From: Natrialba magadii ATCC 43099
GTDB lineage: Archaea > Halobacteriota > Halobacteria > Halobacteriales > Natrialbaceae
Assembly: GCF_000025625.1 (NCBI RefSeq)
Contig: NC_013922.1
Coordinates: 3,472,001-3,536,000 of the forward strand
Length of the DNA: 64,000 bases
Reading direction: 5' to 3'
The notes beneath the pieces were generated by a model that saw only the letters and a program-made list of their open reading frames with translations, was not told the DNA's origin and made no database searches. Within the stretch, counting starts at the first letter, position 1; each line of letters starts with the position of its first letter. Made by a program: the position numbers and the translations under genes. Shown piece by piece: positions 58,861 through 64,000 of this stretch.

Positions 58861-59214
58861 TCAGTCTAGTCCGAGACTCAGTTTCAACGCCTCGTCCACC
58901 GCCTCCATCGTTTCTGTGTCGAGGCTTCCAAGAACTGAGTGAATCCGCTTTTCGATGGAGACGACACGCACCTGGTCGAGACGGATCGAGGAATCTTTCT
59001 CAAACGGCGACTTCGCTGCCTCAACAAGAACCTCGAACGGATAACCTCGATACGTTCCCGTCGCAGGTGCAACGATTGTCGTACTGGCATTTTTGTTCCC
59101 AACGTCGTTCTGGACGACGACTGCAGGACGAGTCTTTTTCATCTCGTGCCCTTCTGCTGGATCAAGGCGAACGATAACGACGTCACCGCGACGAACCTCC
59201 GTATCCTCGCTCAT
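58861..59214 (-). CDS. MazF/PemK-type toxin
   Basis: This 117-residue protein begins MSEDTEVRRGDVVIVRLDPAEGHE, then KKTRPAVVVQNDVGNKNAST and TIVAPATGTYRGYPFEVLV, followed by DSSIRLDQVRVVSIEKR. This is the PemK/MazF endoribonuclease pattern with RRGDVV and RPAVVVQND. It presumably cleaves RNA unless bound by its antitoxin. Its ATG overlaps the antitoxin stop by four bases (59211-59214), so the pair is coupled. Confidence 0.9.
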   Translation of the reverse strand: MSEDTEVRRGDVVIVRLDPAEGHEMKKTRPAVVVQNDVGNKNASTTIVAPATGTYRGYPFEVLVEAAKSPFEKDSSIRLDQVRVVSIEKRIHSVLGSLDTETMEAVDEALKLSLGLD

Positions 59215-59450
59215 TCATCCAGCCCGTCCCACGCCTCGTCCGATGCTTCGTCCCACTCTTCTGCAAGCTCTTCCGCGCTCTCAGAAGCCTCGCGATACGC
59301 GGCAGCCAGTTCGTCCTCGTCAGGATGATCAGATTCTACTTCGACGACGGCGACAGTCACACGTTTGTTCGCATATTCCGTTCCGAGATAGATTCGACCT
59401 CGGTCATCGGTCTCGTTCGTTCGGAGGTCCTGAGCATCTACTTTCGTCAT
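59211..59450 (-). CDS. Antitoxin of the MazF-type module
   Basis: This 79-residue protein has a short AbrB-like start (NETDDRGRIYLGTEYANKRV, with DRGRIYL) then an acidic helix DEDELAAAYREASESAEELA and EEWDEASDEAWDG. It precedes and overlaps the toxin gene, the order typical of antitoxins. The acidic tail could bind the toxin groove. It resembles the N-terminal motif of the VapB-type antitoxin 520 bp away. Confidence 0.75.
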   Translation of the reverse strand: MTKVDAQDLRTNETDDRGRIYLGTEYANKRVTVAVVEVESDHPDEDELAAAYREASESAEELAEEWDEASDEAWDGLDE

Positions 59451-59535
59451 GTTACCGTCTTGGATCGACTGCTGAATAAGTGTTGCCCACTATTACCCAC
59501 GACAGGTATTTTCTGTGACTCGTGCCATGGATTTC

Positions 59536-59591
59536 ATCTACCTGAACAAAGTAGAGCAGCGTAAGAATCGGTAGCACGTGATGGAGATATT
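59536..59591 (+). repeat. aroQ 3' end, repeat copy R2
   Basis: ATCTACCTGAACAAAGTAGA and onward encodes I-Y-L-N-K-V-E-Q-R-K-N-R then TAG (59536-59574), the aroQ C-terminus without the rest of the gene. Similarity to copy R3 continues past the stop to GAGATATT at 59591. It separates cassette 1 (MazF type) from cassette 2 (VapBC). Confidence 0.85.
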
Positions 59592-59592
59592 G

Positions 59593-59976
59593 TCATTCAT
59601 CAGTAGGTTCTAGCGGGACTCGTTCCACCTCGATGTCTTCGTAGTCTTTCTCCGATGAGAGTACGTCCAGCGTCCGAGTTTCTGCAGTCGCGGCGTGGAA
59701 CGCATCGAACGCCGTCATTCCCTCGTCGTAGTAGTTGACGGCCTTCAGAACGATCTGTCGTTCTTCCTCGTTCCGGACAGGGACGAGTTCGAGCAGATTT
59801 GCCACGAGTGGGACGTAATCAAACTCGTACCGTTCTCGGGCGAGAAGGAGTTCGAGATAGGAGAAGGCCGACGTTTCTACGTCGTACTCGTCGAGTGCTT
59901 CTTCTGCTGATTGCTGCAACCAGTCTGAGTCTTTGGCGAGCGCGAGTAAAAAGTCGGTTTCGACGTAGACCGTCAT
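59593..59976 (-). CDS. vapC: PIN-domain (VapC-like) toxin
   Basis: This 127-residue protein begins MTVYVETDFLLALAKDSDWL, with Asp8 (metal ligand), SAFSYLELLLARERYEF (Glu at about 42) and EGMTAFDAFHAATA (Asp at about 94), the acidic residues of a PIN nuclease. It probably cleaves RNA. It overlaps the VapB-type antitoxin gene by four bases and ends two bases after repeat copy R2. Confidence 0.87.
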   Translation of the reverse strand: MTVYVETDFLLALAKDSDWLQQSAEEALDEYDVETSAFSYLELLLARERYEFDYVPLVANLLELVPVRNEEERQIVLKAVNYYDEGMTAFDAFHAATAETRTLDVLSSEKDYEDIEVERVPLEPTDE

Positions 59977-60218
59977 CTATCGTCCCCTTTCTCGCGGACC
60001 TCAGCTTTCGCTTCTGCTTCGATGTCCGCGCGAATATCGTCGATGGATGCGTCACGTAACTCGCCTGCCGCTTCGCGGACTGCAGCGAGTGGGTCGTCTG
60101 CAACCGGAACGAGTTCAATTCTGTCCTCGTACGTGACGATGTGGTACTTCTCCCCGTATTTTTCTCGTACGTCTTTGGGGATGTACAACCTCCCCTGCCC
60201 GTCCGTTTCTGCTGACAT
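59973..60218 (-). CDS. vapB: AbrB-type (VapB-like) antitoxin
   Basis: This 81-residue protein begins MSAETDGQGRLYIPKDVREKYG, a swapped-hairpin AbrB DNA-binding domain (D-x-x-GRLYIP), with a helical acidic C-terminus DIRADIEAEAKAEVREKG for toxin binding. Its stop overlaps the PIN toxin start, giving a coupled operon. The start is chosen at MSAETD because longer versions add hydrophobic, Cys-rich residues. Confidence 0.87.
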   Translation of the reverse strand: MSAETDGQGRLYIPKDVREKYGEKYHIVTYEDRIELVPVADDPLAAVREAAGELRDASIDDIRADIEAEAKAEVREKGDDR

Positions 60219-60313
60219 AGATATGACTATGATGCCATAGACAAAGAATCTTACCACCAATAGGAAATCGATGGTACAGCCCCAGTGTTTCATCTGTTCG
60301 CACATTGGATATT

Positions 60314-60369
60314 ATCTATCTGAACAAGGTCGAGCAACGAGAGAATCGGTAACACTCGCCAGAGATATT
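60314..60369 (+). repeat. aroQ 3' end, repeat copy R3
   Basis: ATCTATCTGAACAAGGTCGA and onward encodes I-Y-L-N-K-V-E-Q-R-E-N-R then TAA (60314-60352), again the aroQ C-terminus, with similarity to R2 continuing to AGAGATATT. It closes the VapBC cassette. R2 and R3 match each other better than the present aroQ end. Confidence 0.85.
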
Positions 60370-60490
60370 TCGATAGCGTTCAGCAGCCGATTTTTGGATG
60401 GGACTCTCCCTGTTGTCCGCTTGAACAAGGGAGGGCAGATACGTCAGTCCTTTATCCGCGTGGGCGTCGTACGAGAACCGATCACCACCC

Positions 60491-61072
60491 ATGCTATCGC
60501 TCCTCATTTACTACGGCACTGGAGAGGGTCAGACGGCCACTGTTGCCGACCGAATCGCCGACGTGCTTCGCAACCGCGGTCACGATGCGACTACGGTCGA
60601 CGCTGCGGATGGGCTGGGAGATCATGCTCCCGAGTCGTTCGACGCCGTTCTCGTCGGGGCATCGGTCCACATGGGAACGCACCAGTCGACTGTGAGTGAG
60701 TTCGTGCGGACCGAACGCGAGGCGCTGGCGTCGCGACCGACCGCGTTCTTCCAGTTGTCGCTTGCCTCAGCCGTCGACGACGACTCAGCACGGGCGGACG
60801 CAGCGGAGTACGTCGACGAGTTCCTCGAGAAGACCGACTGGCAGCCGGACCGAATCGGACTCTTCGGTGGCGCGCTTCGGTACTCAAAGTACGGCTTCCT
60901 CAAACGGCTCGTGATGAAACGAATCGCGAAGGGGGCGACCGGCGATAGCGATACGTCCCGGGATTACGAGTACACGGACTGGTACGAGGTCGAGGCGTTC
61001 ACCGCGGATTTCGCTGCGTTCGTCGAGGGGCGGCTCGATACATCAGCCGCCTCCGACCGAACCCAGGAGTAG
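60491..61072 (+). CDS. Flavodoxin / HemG-like protein
   Basis: This 193-residue protein begins MLSLLIYYGTGEGQTATVAD, an FMN phosphate-binding loop (TGEGQTA), and has DAVLVGASVHMGTHQS and IGLFGGALRYSKYGFLKRLVMKRIA, the HemG-type flavodoxin pattern. HemG-type proteins oxidise protoporphyrinogen IX, but other flavodoxins share the fold. It lies just after R3. Confidence 0.85.
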   Translation: MLSLLIYYGTGEGQTATVADRIADVLRNRGHDATTVDAADGLGDHAPESFDAVLVGASVHMGTHQSTVSEFVRTEREALASRPTAFFQLSLASAVDDDSARADAAEYVDEFLEKTDWQPDRIGLFGGALRYSKYGFLKRLVMKRIAKGATGDSDTSRDYEYTDWYEVEAFTADFAAFVEGRLDTSAASDRTQE

Positions 61073-61125
61073 GACTCAGCGTAGACAGGAGATGGCTCGA
61101 TCTGACCCTACGTCGCGTTCCAACT

Positions 61126-61426
61126 ATGCTAGCCGCGCTACTCGCAGCGCTCTGGCTCTCGGCGTACTGGCTCTGGAGAATCGCCTCTGGGGATACGTCT
61201 TCACCACTGTGTTCCTCGTCAAACTCGCCACGCTCGGCGGCACTATCCTCGCGATGGCCGCTTTCGAGATCCGCACCGGTGACCCATCCCGTGGCCGCAG
61301 CTCGTCATCTGCAACGAGGTGACCGCCGCTAGCGTACTACTGACGGTTCGACTCCTGCTCTCGATCGATTCCAGTACGGGGTACTCGAGTACCTCGCCGA
61401 CACTCGAGACGGACCGAAGCACGTAG
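61126..61426 (+). pseudogene. Frameshifted remnant of a small membrane protein
   Basis: Three pieces in different frames form one plausible membrane protein: MLAALLAALWLSAYWLWRIA at 61126, then WGYVFTTVFLVKLATLGGTI in the next frame (about 61187-61285), then PIPWPQLVICNEVTAASVLL and TVRLLLS to a stop at 61426. Each is hydrophobic and continues the pattern of haloarchaeal multi-helix membrane proteins. The frame changes imply at least two indels, so the gene is broken. Confidence 0.55.
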
Positions 61427-61436
61427 CGAGGAGACC

Positions 61437-62279
61437 CTAGCAGTACGGCAGTGGACTCACTGGACAGAACAGCGGCGCTGTCGCAAACAGATGCCGAAGC
61501 ACGGGTACGTGTCCGTTGCCGACGAGAAGGAGGACCCGTTCGTCGTCCGGTTCAATCGCCCGCCAGACGTTGTGCACGATTCGGATGTTGCGGTCGTACC
61601 AGGTTGAGAGTACTCGAGGGCCGCCGAAGTTGTCGTTCTCTCCCCATCGAAGGTACGCATCGAACAGTGATTCGTCGTTTATGCCGAGTTGCTCCTCTTG
61701 GTTCAGCCAGTGGTGGAACTCCGGAATCGTCGATGATTGCAGCTGGGTCGCCATCATTTCCAACTGCTGTTCTGGATCGGACTCGAGTGCACTCTCCTTC
61801 TCGTCCGGTTCGAACCCCTGGTCGCGAAGCGATTCGAGCGAGTCGTTTCCAAGCCGTACCGGGTAGTCAACTGGAGACACCTGTTCGTGCGCCAGTTCGT
61901 CCGCGACTCGAAAGCCAAGCTGAACGACTTCACTCCGACACTCGGTGTCGGTCTCGTCTCGAAACGGGTGTGGTGGCTCGATTCGTTCTTCTGTATCGTA
62001 TCGACGCTCGCCGGACCGGTACTCGTCGTAGAGGCTGTTCACCGCCTCGAACCGGTCATATGGCCGTTCGACGGCAATGCGGTCGGCGTTCCAGCGAGCG
62101 AGGTCTGTAGCGAAGGACTCGAGTTCGGTCTGTCTCTGTGCGGTGAGTACGTCGTCGCTTTCGAGATTTAGTTCGTCCAGCCTCGGATTGTCCATATGGT
62201 ACGTCCCGAGGAGCATCACCTGGAGATCCGTCGAGTCGGGGGATGGCCAGCCAGTAGGGGCAGTGTCGGTCTCCGCCAT
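61437..62279 (-). CDS. DUF5694 (TraB-like) family protein
   Basis: This 280-residue protein begins MAETDTAPTGWPSPDSTDLQ, then VMLLGTYHMDNPRLDELNLE, whose GTYHM motif is typical of DUF5694/TraB/PrgY-like proteins. VERPYDRFEAVNSLYDEYRSG and LLLVGNGHVPVLRHLF complete the pattern; the GxH near each end resembles metal-binding histidines. Function is unclear. No signal peptide is visible. Confidence 0.75.
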   Translation of the reverse strand: MAETDTAPTGWPSPDSTDLQVMLLGTYHMDNPRLDELNLESDDVLTAQRQTELESFATDLARWNADRIAVERPYDRFEAVNSLYDEYRSGERRYDTEERIEPPHPFRDETDTECRSEVVQLGFRVADELAHEQVSPVDYPVRLGNDSLESLRDQGFEPDEKESALESDPEQQLEMMATQLQSSTIPEFHHWLNQEEQLGINDESLFDAYLRWGENDNFGGPRVLSTWYDRNIRIVHNVWRAIEPDDERVLLLVGNGHVPVLRHLFATAPLFCPVSPLPYC

Positions 62280-62409
62280 TATGATACTGTTTCACTCTGA
62301 CACGAAAACAGTTCGGATAGTGAGAAGTCCGCTAATTGGACGCGATCCACGACAGAAACTCGTGATCGGCGTGGGTACGGTGAGTGACGAGTGTGAGCGT
62401 GCAGTCACA

Positions 62410-63216
62410 CTACCGATTCGTTTCGAACCACTCCGTCGCGAAGTCGACGAGCGCCGGCTGCTCGAGTAGGGTGGCCGTCGCAGCGCCAACGGCACCCTCG
62501 CGATAGTCGTGCTGGGCTTCGAACGCGGCTCCAACCTCGGGGAAATCGTCCGTTGACGTTTCGAGTTCCTCGGTGTCACGAAGGACTCGCTCACCGTCCT
62601 CGAGGACCGGCACGGTTGTCGTCGACGTTCCAAGATCGAGGTCAGCACGGTACTCGGCCAGGTGCAGCGACGTGTTTGTACTGTAGTCCGTGCCGAGCAT
62701 GAGTACGTCACCGTCTCGCTCGTAGACGGACGCGAGCGGGGACTCCTCGCCGAGTCCGTAGTCGAACGGGTGGTCGGCGACGATCTCGTCGGCTGCCGAG
62801 CCCCACGCAGCGAACGAGTAGATGGGGTGTGAACTCCGGACGACGCCAGGATAGGTTCGGAAACATTCCGGAATTGCGCCCATGCCTCGCGTCGGTGTCG
62901 CGGCTGGCCGAAATGCGGGACGCTCCGTCCGGATCGTCTCGACCCAATCCGACGGAACGGGCGGATTCGACCAGACGGATGGGTCAGTATACTGTGACGT
63001 GTGCGTCGGCATCACGAGCGTTCCATCGGGAGTTACGGCGTTCTGGAGCGCCTCGACGACGGCCTGGGCGTCACCTGCAACCCAGCCCAGTGACGAGAGC
63101 GAGGAGTGAACGAGGAGGGTCTGTCCCGGCTCTACGCCCAGATCGCGCAGTTCTTCGGTTAGCGACGAGATCGTACACGGCTCCTGCACGCGATCGATGG
63201 CGTCTGCTTCGCCCAT
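62410..63216 (-). CDS. Aminoglycoside N3-acetyltransferase (AAC(3)) family protein
   Basis: This 268-residue protein begins MGEADAIDRVQEPCTISSLT, and has LVHSSLSSLGWVAGDAQAVVEAL, LVMPTHTSQYTDPSVW, GMGAIPECFRTYPGVVRSSHPIYSFAAWG and VLMLGTDYSTNTSLHLAE, the antibiotic/YokD AAC(3) pattern with HPIYSFAAWG as the conserved motif. It acetylates aminoglycosides or related amines with acetyl-CoA. The native role in haloarchaea is unknown. Promoter at 63241-63248. Confidence 0.87.
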   Translation of the reverse strand: MGEADAIDRVQEPCTISSLTEELRDLGVEPGQTLLVHSSLSSLGWVAGDAQAVVEALQNAVTPDGTLVMPTHTSQYTDPSVWSNPPVPSDWVETIRTERPAFRPAATPTRGMGAIPECFRTYPGVVRSSHPIYSFAAWGSAADEIVADHPFDYGLGEESPLASVYERDGDVLMLGTDYSTNTSLHLAEYRADLDLGTSTTTVPVLEDGERVLRDTEELETSTDDFPEVGAAFEAQHDYREGAVGAATATLLEQPALVDFATEWFETNR

Positions 63217-63240
63217 AGCTGTCACTACCGAGGAGTCATT

Positions 63241-63248
63241 GTAATTTC
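63241..63248 (-). promoter_or_regulatory. TATA-like element of the AAC(3)-family gene
   Basis: Minus-strand GAAATTAC is centred 28 bp before the ATG at 63216. A plus-strand TATA-like attatac at 63253-63259 lies back to back with it. Confidence 0.45.
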
Positions 63249-63252
63249 TCCG

Positions 63253-63259
63253 ATTATAC
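63253..63259 (+). promoter_or_regulatory. TATA-like element of the low-GC ORF
   Basis: The run attatac is centred about 35 bp before the ATG at 63291, slightly long but acceptable for a leaderless or short-leader gene. Confidence 0.4.
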
Positions 63260-63290
63260 GTTGGAACGAAGGAAAAACCGCTCTCTGTGT

Positions 63291-63572
63291 ATGATACCTC
63301 AAAAGGCGAGGTATACAAAAGTAGAGATAGTAATTAAGGAGATAGACCGTGCTACTGAGACAAAAGCACTCTCGCACGGTGAATTATCTGAGTTACTCCC
63401 TTCTGGATGGCAGGATATCACCTTTGTACAGACTCGTCCCGTAGGAGATTCTCTTCGGAGGCCGGCACATATCCTCTCGGATAGTCTCTGTTCGTGGTGC
63501 TTCGACACTCTAGTAAACATTCTGCCATTTTTGGCAGTGACTGTTCACACTCGCCGTAAAACCGACATTTAA
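63291..63572 (+). CDS. Low-GC orphan ORF (93 aa)
   Basis: This reads MIPQKARYTKVEIVIKEIDR and ATETKALSHGELSELLPSGW, then QDITFVQTRPVGDSLRRPAH and a hydrophobic stretch FDTLVNILPFLAVTVH. Codon use is AT-rich and not acidic, unlike its neighbours, pointing to foreign origin or to a random frame. A TATA-like element stands upstream. No family is recognised. Confidence 0.35.
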   Translation: MIPQKARYTKVEIVIKEIDRATETKALSHGELSELLPSGWQDITFVQTRPVGDSLRRPAHILSDSLCSWCFDTLVNILPFLAVTVHTRRKTDI

Positions 63573-63577
63573 ATAAT
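63567..63577 (+). promoter_or_regulatory. TATA box of the MBL-fold gene
   Basis: The run atttaaataat is centred 27 bp before the ATG at 63599. It is one of the clearest in the window and supports that start. Confidence 0.55.
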
Positions 63578-63598
63578 GAGACACCGTCGTCTGCGACG

Positions 63599-64000
63599 AT
63601 GGAGACGACGGACGAGCGCTCGCCATCCCAGCGTGGTGAGCGCGTCGAGCGACTCGAGTTCAGCGTCGAGTGGCCGCCGAACCACGCCGCCGCATATCTC
63701 GTCGAGGGGCCAACAGGGGAACGGGTGCTCGTCGATGCGGGACCGCCCGGCGAGCAGGCAACGGAGACGATGCGAACCCAACTGAACGGGCTCGGCGTCG
63801 CCCTCGAAACGATCGATGCAGTCGTTATCACACACCCCCATAGCGACCACATCGGACAGGTACCGGCGCTGCGCGCAGCTGGTGTGACGGTCTACGCGCC
63901 CGAACCCGCGCTCGAGCAGGTCCGACGCGACGAGGACGACCTCGCAGCGCGCGTTCGCGAGACGACACGCTCCGCGGGCTACGAGGATGCGGCACTCGAG
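63599..64000 (+). CDS. Metallo-beta-lactamase-fold hydrolase, partial
   Basis: The visible 134 codons begin METTDERSPSQRGERVERLE and include NHAAAYLVEGPTGERVLVDAG and VVITHPHSDHIGQVPALRAAG, in which the HxHxDH zinc motif is complete. The rest continues beyond the window. MBL-fold enzymes hydrolyse thioesters, phosphodiesters or lactones; the class cannot be fixed from this part. Confidence 0.85.
   Translation, partial: METTDERSPSQRGERVERLEFSVEWPPNHAAAYLVEGPTGERVLVDAGPPGEQATETMRTQLNGLGVALETIDAVVITHPHSDHIGQVPALRAAGVTVYAPEPALEQVRRDEDDLAARVRETTRSAGYEDAALE

Noticed and set aside
60408-60440. Fourth copy of the aroQ end (cttgaacaagggagggcag)
   Set aside because: Only about a dozen bases match the R1-R3 core and the frame does not give V-E-Q-R, so it may be chance.
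1-64000. Frequent CTCGAG and ACTCGAGT palindromes
   Set aside because: They occur all through genes and gaps and reflect Leu-Glu codon choice and genome signature; I could not see a local function.
1-64000. tRNA, rRNA or transposase genes
   Set aside because: No T-loop consensus, 16S/23S motif or DDE/HUH transposase-like protein was recognised on either strand.

Overview
The window is haloarchaeal chromosomal DNA, most likely from a member of the Natrialbaceae or a close relative. The evidence is high GC, very acidic proteins rich in Asp and Glu, many leaderless genes with a TATA-like element about 25-33 bp before the start codon, a 20S proteasome beta subunit, a two-domain Cdc48 ATPase, the haloarchaeal isocitrate lyase and malate synthase pair, PGF-CTERM protein sorting, and many small haloarchaea-only proteins. 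I saw no rRNA, tRNA, CRISPR array or transposase.

Layout. 0-9 kb: a glycosyltransferase-like fragment, a uracil-DNA glycosylase family protein, Mrp/ApbC Fe-S carrier, an eIF2B-alpha/ribose-bisphosphate isomerase family protein, a DUF389 membrane protein, then divergent ThuA-like and Gfo/Idh/MocA genes. 9-17 kb: proteasome beta, small membrane and UPF0212 proteins, HTH-CBS and winged-helix regulators, aldo/keto reductase, and a penicillin-acylase-family Ntn hydrolase coupled to a membrane protein. 17-21 kb: glyoxylate shunt genes aceA-aceB, an HxlR regulator and UPF0179. 22-30 kb: one operon of two PrkA-type kinases, a YeaH-type VWA protein and SpoVR, an archaeal version of a bacterial stress module.

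30-37.6 kb is the most interesting region. Four secreted proteins share the same N-terminal signature (twin Arg, A-F-S, then D-A-Y/F-L) and a second N-Q/R-G signature. They sit beside an ER-type (Ser/His) signal peptidase carrying an extra C-terminal domain, a DUF5305-type membrane protein and a small membrane protein. This resembles a TasA/camelysin/SipW or archaeal bundling-pilus (AbpA) locus, so I infer an extracellular fibre system with a GLUG-repeat protein as possible accessory subunit or adhesin.

37.6-56.5 kb is mostly housekeeping: glycerophosphodiesterase, response regulators, SDR, glutamine synthetase, thioredoxin, a PGF-CTERM surface protein, an Lhr-type helicase, archaetidylserine decarboxylase, a large catalase and Cdc48. 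57-60.4 kb holds shikimate kinase and chorismate mutase followed by two toxin-antitoxin cassettes. Each cassette is bounded by a copy of the chorismate mutase 3' end (three copies in all), which points to repeated integration at that gene end. The window closes with a flavodoxin-like protein, a frameshifted membrane pseudogene, a DUF5694 protein, an AAC(3)-family acetyltransferase, a low-GC orphan ORF and the start of a metallo-beta-lactamase-fold hydrolase.
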